Assembly: GCA_001600415.1 (NCBI GenBank)
Contig: BCJX01000014.1
Span: 402,004-466,003, forward strand
DNA: 64,000 nucleotides
Reading direction: 5' to 3'
From: Pascua guehoae
Taxonomy: Eukaryota > Basidiomycota > Tremellomycetes > Trichosporonales > Trichosporonaceae
Shown piece by piece: positions 35,680 through 45,609 of the stretch. The notes beneath the pieces are model-generated. The model saw only the letters and a list, made by a program, of their open reading frames with translations, did no database searches and was not told where the DNA came from. The translations under genes were made by a program, and so were the position numbers. Position 1 is the stretch's first letter. Each line of letters starts with the position of its first letter.

Positions 35680-36653
35680 GCCAGGACTGTGTCTGATTGC
35701 GGCCTTTCTTCAAGCTGTCACCCACTACCTCTGTCACACACTACCACCTCGCATTACTCGCATTGCCCGCATTACTCGCATTACTCGCCTCTCTGCACTG
35801 CTCCTCAACGGCCGTTGCATGCAACTCCCCCACGCCCACTGTCTACCCATACACATTCCTACCCCGCTGTCCCTGTCATACCACCCGCTTCCCATGCCTG
35901 CCAGCTCTGTTCGGTCACCGTTCGCCGCATATCCTTCTCCTCACTGTGCATCCTCCACATTACAGCACTACACGCCCCACAACTTCATCATGTACACACT
36001 TCATCACGCACACACTTCATCACGCACACACTTCATCACGTACACAACCCAGACTCGCAAGCAACCGAGTTATGCATTCCGGTGCCTGTGTCCCCCAGCC
36101 GGCCGGCCAGCTGTGTACACATTCATGCCGCGGTTTGGCACGGGTACGAGAGGCGGGGGAGAAAGAGGCCGGTGTACGACAGGCCTGCTTTGAGGGCCGG
36201 CGCAGAGGCTCTCTTTACCTGATAACGACCAGCTCGCTCTCTTGACAGTGACCTTGTTCATCGTAGCCAGCTCCCAGAGCCCGCTCCCAGACGATAGTCG
36301 GGCGAGCCCCTGGACTCTCAATCGCCTGATCCCTTCTATTGTTGATTCTGACCTGTGTGGAACTCTCCATCCAAGACCCGCAACTCAACAGCCGCCAGCA
36401 CTGGCCTCGGATAGTGAGCACGTCAGCCCGACCGCGGCCTCGCTGCCGCTGGCCATCAGAGACCAGCTCTTCCTGGCAGTCATGCCAGTCTGACAGACAC
36501 AACACTGTCTGTACTTTCGCCCACGGTCGGCGATTTCGGCACTTGTACTCGCCCCCACGCCCCCACGCCCCCACCCGCAACGCCTCGTCCCCACCACACC
36601 GCCTCGCCGCCACCCAACCGAGCCGTCCGTTCATCGATGCATTCTAACTGCAC
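35680..36653. other. Spacer with two short tandem repeats, no gene seen
   Basis: ATTACTCGC-type decamers repeat at about 35750-35788, and a 16-bp unit (ACACTTCATCACGCAC) repeats three times at 35993-36047. The remainder is the 3' flank of two convergent genes. Confidence 0.5.
35993..36047. repeat. 16-bp tandem repeat, three units
   Basis: ACACTTCATCACGCAC recurs three times in direct succession, the last unit ending CACGTAC. It is noncoding by context. Confidence 0.85.
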
Positions 36654-37663
36654 TTAGTGGCCCTCGGCCTCGGCCATGGCGTGGTGGCCCTCCTTCGAGT
36701 TGTAGTACGCGTACCTGCGGTTTGTCAGCGTGCATCCCGGGGTATCCAAGCGGGCAACACGAGGTGTGGCACTCGTGACTCGTGGCGGTTCACGTTCCGC
36801 CAACAAGCAACAAAAGTTGCCAACCGCCGGCCCACAGTCTACGCACTTCTCCTTGCCCCACGAGTAGACGGCGTAGCCGGTCGCAAAGGGAACGATAAAG
36901 TAGGGCACCTGGCGCGCGATGCGCTTGAAGCCCCAGAAGACGTAGCCGTTGAGGGCGCCGGCGAACGGCTTCTGCGCAAAGGGCGAGACGGCTGTCGAGA
37001 GAAAGAGTGTGCGGGGGTAGGTGGGTCGGGGCGGCGGGGTGCGAGGTGTCGGCGGTGATGAATGTGAGAGGAGACGAGGAGAGGGGGGGGGGGGAGATGG
37101 GAGGACATCGAGACGCGCAGGACATGGTGGAGGCAAGCGGACATGGTCAGAGATGAAACGCGGGTTGGCGGGTCAAAGTTCGAGACGAGGAGAAGGCGAG
37201 GTCAGCGACGGTTCTCCATCGACCACCCGGCACAGTAAGACGTACAGTACGAAACGATGCCCTTCTGCGTGGGGCCGCCCATGTCTCCCCACCAGCCAGA
37301 CTGGGGTCAGCGAATGTCCAGAGTGACTGCTCTCGCGAGCGGGTTGAGGGCTTGTCTGTGTCTTGTCCGGTCGTTCTCTGTCCGCGCCTCGGGTCTCCTC
37401 CAGCTCTTCTCTCTGCTCTCTGCTCTGCTCGCTGTACGCGACACTCTCCTTCCCACTCTGCCTCTCCAGCACGCCCTTCAGACCAACTCAACCCCCGACT
37501 CTCCACCCCTCCCACCCCTCTGCCCCTCCGATCCTCCCCTCCTTCCAACTCTCAACCCGACCGCGCGACATACCCAAGTCTTGCCTGCATGTCAGCATAC
37601 GCCCAGCATCTACCGCTACGCACCAGTAGGCATGCCGCTGAGAGCCGGTTGTGTGACGCGCAT
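36654..37663 (-). CDS. QCR8: Ubiquinol-cytochrome c reductase subunit 8
   Basis: Five exons, 37624-37663, 37574-37584 (11 nt), 37246-37300, 36847-36991 and 36654-36714, give 103 aa. The order MRVTQPALSGMPTGKTWSGW, WGDMGGPTQKGIVSYSVSPF and AQKPFAGALNGYVFWGFKRI matches the fungal QCR8 pattern. It is followed by one membrane span (VPYFIVPFATGYAVYSWG) and the tail KYAYYNSKEGHH. QCR8 is a small inner-membrane subunit of respiratory complex III. Phase works only if the 11-nt exon is included. The gene is divergent from another small mitochondrial-type membrane protein. Confidence 0.92.
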
Positions 37664-38131
37664 GGTTGTTTTCGCAGTGGTGTGGGTAAGAGATGGGCTC
37701 GAGATGGTAAAGGTCTAGGCGAGGCGCAGCGCAGGCGATCAGGCAGGCAGGCAGGTGCAGGCAGGCGTACGAGCGCAGCGAGGACAGCTCTATGGGCTGT
37801 GGGCTGTGGGCTGCAGGCAGTGAGGGCGCTGAGGGCTAACGACTGTGTCCCGATTGGATCCGCATCTCTCCGCCAGGACCAGCCCAACCCCGCCTCATTT
37901 CGGCATTTTAAAAACGCCGCCACCCAGGTGGGTGAGCCAGCCCAGTGCCTCTCCCCCCTCCCTGGTCGCAGCCTCGCAGCCTCGCAGTGTGGCTCCTGCT
38001 GGTGCTGCTGCTCGCTGCCACTGTACCGCTGCTCGCTGCCTGCTCGCCCCCTCGCTCCTGGCTCACGCTCCCGTCCAGTCGTTGTCGACCTGTTACACTC
38101 TGTCGACACCACCCACATACCCCCGGCCACC
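37664..38131. promoter_or_regulatory. Shared divergent promoter region, QCR8 and complex-I-like gene
   Basis: The two start codons are 468 bp apart and face outward. Short repeats (GGCAGGCAGGCAGG near 37741; GCTGTGGGCTGTGGGCTG near 37795) lie between them. Co-regulation of two respiratory genes is an inference from arrangement. Confidence 0.5.
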
Positions 38132-38833
38132 ATGACGCTCCTCTCCAGCATCCTCGGCTTCTCCGCGTTTGGCTTTGGCGCACGCTGCTTCCAGCTGGGT
38201 CTCCAGAAGCGGCCCATGTTCGACGGTGTGTGTCGCGAGTGCCATCTCGATTTCGGTCGTCCCGTCTCGGTTTCGGTCTCGGTGCTGGTTTCGGACTCGG
38301 GACTCGAGCTGCGTCCCCGGTCCCCAGTCTGCGTCTCGCCTGGCGTATTGCATCTGGGACCGGCTGCTACCAGTCGCGTCTCCGCGCCGACTGGCATGGA
38401 CTGCAAGACGAGACGAGACGAGACGAGACGAGACGAGACACCCAACCTATCCACTTGACCGCTGACCCCAGGCCCGGCGGCGCACGTTGCGATCGCGACC
38501 GCGTTTGGCGGCATTGGCTACGCGGCCTACTTTATCGAGCAGAGGCAGTGAGTCGTTGTGGCCGTGGGCGTCGTGTCGTGCTGATCGCGATCCCCTATTG
38601 CAACGTGACGTCCGACCCCCGTTCAACGTTAACCTCGTCCGACATTACCTCCAACCCTCCATCGTCCCGTGCTTCCTCCCCACTACTCACACCGCCCACA
38701 CCCACACTCTCGACTCACACCTCTCGACTACACCTCTCGCCTGCTCTCCAGAAACGAACTCATTGCGGAGAAGAAGAAGTCGCTCGAGGCCAACCGGGAA
38801 CGCGAGAACGCAGCGTACGCGGCGGCAGCATAA
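38132..38833 (+). CDS. Small single-span mitochondrial-type protein, complex I accessory-subunit-like
   Basis: Exons 38132-38225, 38472-38547 and 38752-38833 give 83 aa. The sequence MTLLSSILGFSAFGFGARCF, QLGLQKRPMFDGPAAHVAIA and TAFGGIGYAAYFIEQRQNEL is followed by a charged helix. The layout (GF...AR..QLG...RP.F, a second hydrophobic stretch, then ..QRQ...I..KK) resembles the small fungal protein annotated as a 14-kDa NADH-ubiquinone oxidoreductase subunit. That match is from memory of the pattern and is moderate. The divergent partner, QCR8, also acts in the respiratory chain. Intron 1 carries a GAGAC repeat. Confidence 0.7.
38407..38439. repeat. GAGAC pentamer repeat in an intron
   Basis: About six to seven copies of GAGAC in tandem lie in intron 1 of the complex-I-like gene. 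Confidence 0.85.
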
Positions 38834-39236
38834 GAGGTGTAGATTGGGGGCGGGAAGGGCCCGCTGGCATGCAGCATATTCTCGGCAGTGGCGCGCGGCG
38901 GACAGGGGGTCGAGAGGCTGTTGCGGGACAGAGGGGCAGGAGAAGTCGAGAGGGTGGTGTGCGGCGTGTTGTGATGTCCTGGGCGAGCCAATGTCGAGAG
39001 CTGCAGGGTTGGAACAGGAAACGGACGGGACATAGGGGTGCTCCTTTGAGTGTTTGGACATAGAGACAGGAATAGGGCTACGGAGAGACAGCGGCAGAGC
39101 TACGAGAGAGGTGGTTCGGCGTGTGCTCTCGGTGGTGCGGCGCGTGCTATCTTCAGATCGCTGCAATGTCGCAGTGTTCGATGCGTATCGTACCCACAAC
39201 GAACTGGCACAGAGCTCTCCTTAACACCTGTTCCTT

Positions 39237-39307
39237 CCAGTAGAGCTACTCTACAGTTCAACTCCAGTAGAGCTACTCTACAGTTCAACTCTACTCTACA
39301 GTTCAAC
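39237..39307. repeat. 27-bp tandem repeat, 2.6 units
   Basis: Two identical 27-bp units start at 39237 and 39264 (CCAGTAGAGCTACTCTACAG and onward), followed by a partial third unit. The array lies in the 540-bp gap between the convergent complex-I-like and eIF3i genes. The rest of that gap (38834-39372) holds no gene. Confidence 0.9.
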
Positions 39308-39372
39308 CGCTCCTCAGACCACTCGCCCTCTCGGACCCATGTAATGCATGACACAGCTACAGTCACCTACGC

Positions 39373-40843
39373 TCACACCTCGACCTCGGGCTCGAGGTCA
39401 CCAAACGGCCTGCTCCGGAAGTACGACTCGTCAAACTGGGGTTGTCAGCGCGTGGCAACAACCTGAGAAACCCCGTCCAAACTTACCCAGTGGACACGGA
39501 CAAAGCCGTCCTCTGAGCCCGATGCATACGCGCGGCCCTGGGGGTGGACGGCGATGGTGTTGATGGGGCCAAAGTGGCCCTTGACACGGCCGATCTCCTC
39601 CTCAAACAGCTTGTGCCAGAACCGCGACTCAAACTTGCCCTGGCGCGCAGACGTCGTCGTGACGTTCATGGCGTCCTGGCCACCGCCGAGAATGACATAG
39701 GGGCGCAGGGGGGTGATGCACGCAGAGTTGAGGGGCGTCTCGGTCGTGTACGCCTTCATCTCGTCGAGCGTCTCCGAGTCAAACAGCTGGGGCAGTCAGT
39801 ATAACAACGACTTGTAGAGACGCGACGCGACGCAACGCAACACTACGCACGCGGGCAGTCTTGTCCTTGGAGGACGTGATAAAGTAGGTGCCGTCGGGGC
39901 TGAGCTGCATGTCGGTGATGACACCCTTGTGCGACTCTTCAATGGCAATAACCTCCTCGCCCGTCTTGGCGTCGTACTTTGCAATCTTGCCGTTCTCGTG
40001 GCCCGTGAGGATAAAGTCGGAGAGTGGCGCCCAGAGAGCGACAGTCGCCTTGGAGCCGGTGAGGCGGATCTCGGTGATGGGGGTGGATGAAGACGCGGCC
40101 GGGTCCTCGCGGTTGATCTTGAACGTACTGCGCGTCTGTCAGCTGGGTGGATCCACGGTACATTAGCTGAAACGTACCGGATCACACTGGGCTGGCCGGT
40201 TCGTTGTTCGGTAATGCACAGCGCCATCTCGTCGTCCTCGCTGCATGTCAGTAACCTCCTCCAAGCCACGCTCTCCCCCGCTCGCCTGCACGCACCTCCA
40301 CGCAACACGCGTCACGGCCGTCAAGAACTCCCAGGTCTTGAGGCACTTGCCAGTCGAAACGTCCCACAACTTCATCGTGTTGTCCGCCGCACCCGTGAGG
40401 AGGTAGCGTGTTTGCGCTGCTCGTCAGTTGATTATTCACTGCGGTTTCCTCCTGCTTCCCCCTTGTCGACATCCCTCCCCTTCCACTGTCCCTGGTCCCG
40501 AACCCCAACCGGTACGCACAGTCACACGCGACACTCCACACCGAACCGTTGTGGCCGTTGAACGTGCCGAGACGCTCGCCGTTCGACGTAAACCACACAT
40601 TTACAATCTTGTCCTTGGACGCGCTGAAGAGCAGGTCGCCCTCGGCGTTGAACTGGATCTGCGTGAGCGAGCGCTCGTGTCCTGTGCACTGTCAGCAACC
40701 TGTCTCCTCTCTTCGCGATATTTCCCGCCTCCAGACATCGTTTCGAGCCCGGAAAACGCGCGCTACCGACCTTGGAGAATGATGGGCTTCTGTAGAATTG
40801 TCAGCGGGCTGCATTGCGCGGCGTGGATGCTCGTGCTCACCAT
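39373..40843 (-). CDS. TIF34: Translation initiation factor eIF3 subunit i
   Basis: Eight exons are read: 40841-40843 (ATG only), 40771-40789, 40520-40681, 40296-40416, 40178-40240, 39851-40127, 39487-39786 and 39373-39435. They give 335 aa, the usual eIF3i length. The start [21 protein letters not shown] and repeats such as [39 protein letters not shown] and [20 protein letters not shown] show a WD40 propeller. The C-terminus is the expected [20 protein letters not shown]. eIF3i belongs to the eIF3 complex that loads mRNA on the 40S subunit. An ATG-only first exon is shared with RPS4 in this window. Confidence 0.96.
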
Positions 40844-41193
40844 GGTCGAGGCGTTTTTGAGGGGGTATCAGTCGTGGATGCTGCACAATAAGGTGGCAAC
40901 GCAACTTTCAATCCACCACCACACCCTGCCACCCAGCAAGACGACGGAAAATTGCGGCATTAGTGCCTGTGGCGCGTCCCTGGGTGCGCACTCTGGTCTC
41001 CCGGCTTCTGTCCATCTTGCTCATGTTCTCTCCCTCTCCACCATGATCTAGATACACGCTGCATGCAAAGCAGCATGCATACACGCATGCAGGCCCGCAT
41101 GCACACCACCGACCTCGGGATCGCAAAATGGGTATCGCATGCACAACAATGTATAAATCCCAGTCCGTAGCTCTAAGAACCCAGTCACGACAC

Positions 41194-42378
41194 TCAGAAA
41201 CGCTGCTTCATCCGCGCGCCAACAGTCTTGAGGTGTGCGTACACCTTGCCTGAAATGTCAGCTGCCAAAACAAGGAGTTGGTGTTCAGCTCACCTGGAGG
41301 AGAACCGAGAATGAGCGAGACGACGGCATCACGCGCAATCTTGATGTTCTGCACCGAGCCAAGAATGTGGATTTGCCTGTGGAGTTAGCATGCGTGAACG
41401 ACACTCTAACTCACGTGTCAGCGAGCACGATACGTGTCCGGCTCGCGTTCTCGATGGTGAACTTGACCTTGCCGCCTTCACCAGCAATACGGCCTGAGGA
41501 GGTTAGCAGATGTTGATTTGGGTACCGCGGAGATACTCTTTGGGCAGTGAATGTGGGTGAATGCGGACGCCGAGTACGACAGCCCACAATTCCAGAACGA
41601 AGGAAGCGAAGGAAGGTACTCTTCAGAGCACATGACAGGCTACGCTTCCTTCCTCGCAACTCCCACGTCTCGCCAACTCCGAAGCGGCGTTCTCAGATGG
41701 AGCATTGTACTAACCGATGGCACGTGCAAGGTGGTCACCGTGGAGCGTCTTGACGTCCTTGATCTCAAATGAGTCAATGTACAAGTCGTCAACACGGAGA
41801 AGTGCAATAGCGTCCTGTAATGTCAGCTAAATGGCCGAGACATCCTCAGCTGGACAAAGCCCACTCACGTTGACATCGAAACCAAGAGCAAACGCCTTGA
41901 CAAAGTCGGCACCCTTCTGCACTGCTCCACTGTCAACGGTATGCGTTGAGCTCTGAGCGGGTTAGCTAATAGTTGACAACGAGGAACCCACCTTGATCTC
42001 AACAGCCCTCCGCTTAACGTTCATGCGGACCTGAAGGCCGAGCATCTCGACGAGCGGGGTGTAGATGTTGACCCATTCGCGCTTGAGCGGGGTCATGCGG
42101 TGTGGTGGGATGGGGACGCGGCGAAACTCGCCCTTGAGGACGGTCGATGTCTCGGCGGCGGAGAGAGGTGCGAATCCAGACGATGAAGATGCGCCAGCAG
42201 CACCCGAGGCGCCCGCAGCGGCAGAAGACGAGCCGGGCTGGATGAAGACGGCGTCGTCGTCGACCTCCATCGAGCCGTCACGCTCCGCCTGGCGTTCGCG
42301 CTCGGTCACATATTGGATTTCGGGGGGCGCCTGGAGCTGCGCTTGAAGGGCCTTTTGGCGATGAGATTTGTGGGCCAT
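41194..42378 (-). CDS. PNO1: PNO1/Dim2, KH-domain 40S ribosome-assembly factor
   Basis: Six exons, 41992-42378, 41869-41952, 41715-41814, 41415-41493, 41294-41376 and 41194-41249, give 262 aa. The N-terminal extension is Ser/Ala-rich. The core has [51 protein letters not shown] and the KH-like [20 protein letters not shown], and the end is [20 protein letters not shown]. This is the PNO1/Dim2 signature; the protein binds pre-18S rRNA near the 3' cleavage site and is needed for 40S maturation. It lies 350 bp downstream of the eIF3i start, on the same strand, and is divergent from the RING gene. Confidence 0.96.
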
Positions 42379-42791
42379 GGTGAGGGAGTGATAGAGAGTG
42401 GATAGTTGAGGTGAGATGGTTGTTGCTGATGGTGGTGACGGGTGCTGGGGTGGATATCTGGCCATCGGCGGCAGTGAGGACGTTGTGCAACTTTTGAGGT
42501 TGCCACGCGAGGAGCCCTGAGTGGCAAGAAGTGCAAGGTTACGTAAAGTCTGAAAGATTGTGAGACGCGCGGGATCAAATTTCAAGGGAAGGCACGCGTC
42601 GCGTGAGTGAGTCGACCAGCGTTGCATGGTTGCAGTTGCCACCGGCTGGCGGGCGCGCAGCGCATTGTCCCTCGCCGATTGCTTCCTCGTCTCTCCTCTC
42701 TCTCCCTCTCCAGCCACCAACAAAAGACAACACGCCAACACTCATTCACCTTGGTGTTGCTCATATCATATCACCATCTTCTCTCAGAGAA
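42379..42791. promoter_or_regulatory. Divergent promoter region, PNO1 and RING-finger gene
   Basis: The two start codons are 413 bp apart and point outward. A TC-rich leader (42690-42715) precedes the RING gene. No TATA box was identified. Confidence 0.45.
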
Positions 42792-45010
42792 ATGCCCAAA
42801 GCTACAAAGGCAAAGTCTAGGACACGCTCCAACGGCATTGTCAAGAACTCGCACCCTTACCAGCGCGAGTTGCGCAAGACGGGCGCCGCCGCTGTCCCCA
42901 CCGCCGGACCGAGCACCACGCTCGTGACGGGCGAGGCGACTGTGATGGCCAAGCCCGAGCTGGCGACAGCGGAAGCACTCCCTCCCCCAGCAAGTATTCT
43001 CCCCGTGAGCAATTCCACCAAACGAAGGCGCCGCAAGTCACGTCCCAAGGTCGCGGACATGAACGGGAAGGTGCCTGCCGCCGCCGCTGCCGCAGAGGAA
43101 GGTCCTCACGATGTCAAGTCCGACGTTGCGATGGAGCTCGACGAGAGCAATCCCGGCGTCGAGGTAGCTTCAGCTACGACGACGGTAGTCGATTCCGCAG
43201 AGCAAGCACAAGTTCCGCGCGGCACCTCGGCAGAGGTCGAGATGCGCAAATCCAAACGTGTACGGTCTATTGCGCCCGAGACCCCAGACGCCATCATGCG
43301 TCGGCTCGTCGAAAAGGGAGCTGCCAGCATCAAGGCCGGTGGGTCATCGCGCGACGACCACAAAGGCAAGCACAAGCGCGAGCTGCGCGAGCTCCAGCGC
43401 AAACTCGACACTGTACAGGAGCAGGCCGCCAAGGACGCCGACGAGCTGCGCAAGCGAGCGGAGGAAGCCGAGGCGCTCCAGAAGCGGATCAACGAGGCGG
43501 AGGAGGTGCGCAAGCGTGTAGAGGAGCTCGAGAAGGAGCTTGAGGAGAAGAAGAGGGAGCTCGAGTCGCAAAAGGCTGAACTCGAGGTGAAGACACAGGT
43601 GAGCTGAAGGCCCCCCCTCACTCCGGCTGACAGTCAGCTCCTGACGGACCACGATACGCACTCGGACAAGGTCAAGGATGCCCTCAACTGCACAGTCTGC
43701 TTTGAGCACTACTCTGATCCCCATGTGTACGTTACCCTGTCGTCGACTAGAGCTGACTTTAGCCTTACCTGCGGCCACACTGCGTGCAAACGGTGTCTCG
43801 TCCAGTGGTTCCGCTCTGCGAATGCGTACTCGTCCGAGGACATCCGCGAAGTTCAGCCCGGCGATGACCTGACATTCCGCTCTAAAGTCTGTCACCTGTG
43901 TCGCGAGCCCGTCTGCGAGCGCCCGGTTCGCATGTTTGCGCTACGAGCAGTGTTGGAACAGGTCGGCCTGGTTACTCCCGAGGATGCAGCGATGATTGCG
44001 ATCGCCGACCGCGAGGAGGACCCTTGGGCCTTGACGTTCCCTCCCCGCCGCAGCACCTACGTTCTTGCCGACGACGGTGACGACATTGACCGGTGTCCGC
44101 GGTGCATGTGCGAGATTGCCGGTGGCGAGTGCCAGGGGTGTGGCGCCGAGTTTTCGCTTGATGGTAGCGCCGACGGGTTTTCGCTCAACGGCAGCGACGA
44201 CGATCAGTTTGACAGCGAGTACGACAGCTTTAGCGATGAAGATCCTGGAGCCAGGATGCCATGGGACCCCAACGACATGGACCGCCTTGACGGCCTTGTC
44301 TACAATTATCACGACGGCCCGCCCGAACCAGGCTACCACCATCATCATCTGCACATTGACCTCGACGAACCCGGGCGTGATGACAGTGACAGCGGCCTGT
44401 CCGAAGTGAACCGCTTCCTCGAAGAGGGCTCGGAAGACGACGACAACCCCGCATTCGACCGGTACCGCCATCTCCTTGTTGGTCCTTTGGGCAATCGCTC
44501 GCCGACCCCCAACGACTTGATTGACGACGAGGCCGAGGACTCGGATGGACAAGGCAGCGTTTCGACCTTTGGTGGCGGCCGCCGCGCACGCTCGCTGTCG
44601 CCGTCCAACATCTTACGCAATGGGATTGTCCGCCGCGCTCTATCGCCTGCCGATGAAGAAGGGTACTCGTCGTACGACGAAGACTACGAGTCGTCGTTTA
44701 TCGACGACGACGAAAGCGTGCACGACTTTGCGACTGCCGGCGAGGACGGCGATGACAGTGATGACAGCGATGGCGTCGATGAGGACAACGATGAGGACGC
44801 GGCACCACGTACACTCGCACTTTCAGACGCGTCCGACAACGAGGCCGACGAGCCGTCTCTCGACATCCTGCGGCAGCGTCGCGCTGCGCGTTACGCGTGA
44901 GCTATGTGTACTGGACTTGCCAAGCTGACAACAGACCGCCACCCGAACGCCCCGCGCCCATCTCGCGCGCCCAGCGGCGCCGTGTCATTGTCGACTCGGA
45001 CGACGAGTAG
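42792..45010 (+). CDS. Coiled-coil RING-finger protein, probable E3 ubiquitin ligase, 701 aa
   Basis: Exons 42792-43598, 43638-43726, 43763-44896 and 44935-45010 stay in frame. The last short exon adds the tail RRRVIVDSDDE. Residues about 1-110 are basic with KRRRRKSRP. A long coiled coil runs about 195-268 (RELQRKLDTVQEQAAKDADE, EEVRKRVEELEKELEEKKRE). A C3HC4-type RING follows at about 287-350: CTVCFEHYSDPHV, LTCGHTACKRCLVQWF and VCHLCREPVCERP, interrupted by a long loop. A second Cys cluster (CPRCMCEIAGGECQGCGAEF) and an extended acidic C-terminus come after. RING proteins of this shape recruit E2 enzymes. The substrate is unknown. Confidence 0.9.
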
Positions 45011-45609
45011 ACGTCGAGTCGAAGCACCATACCCGTGTACCCAGAGTCAACTACAGGCCACCACTGAATCACCCTGCACACACTGCACACCACCCACAAG
45101 CCACATTCACACCAGCAACTACAAGCGACCCCTGCCCGGCGTATCGCCGTGCCGAGCGCCATCCACATACACCCACCGCGTCTGCGTACAGACCACGCGC
45201 ATGTCCCTCCATGTCCTGTACCCGAATGCCTGTACTATGTCCATGCCATACGTCCACATGTCACCACATGCACCCTGTCCACTCTGTATCTATTAACTAT
45301 TCATGGTGTCAGACGCCACTGTCGCGCCGTTGCCCTCGTACTGTCTCCCATCTTCGGCTTTACGCTGACCCACCACAGTGATACTGGTCGTCCAGACAAG
45401 CGAGTGCCATCACCCAAATGGAACTGGGCCCAAACGTCCCAATGATAAAGTACAACGCACGCTAACGAGAACCAAGCTAAACTGAATCCCCAGTGCTCGC
45501 AGATGTTCGCAGATGGCACAGTATCATCCATGGGCATGCCCTCAAACCAAACTATAACGACCGCGTCCTTGTCCCATTTTACGCCTGCCCACACCGTGCG
45601 TAAGGTCGG
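45011..45609. other. Spacer between convergent genes
   Basis: CA-rich 3' flanking DNA (CACACTGCACACCACCCACA near 45075). No gene or clear terminator was seen. Confidence 0.5.
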
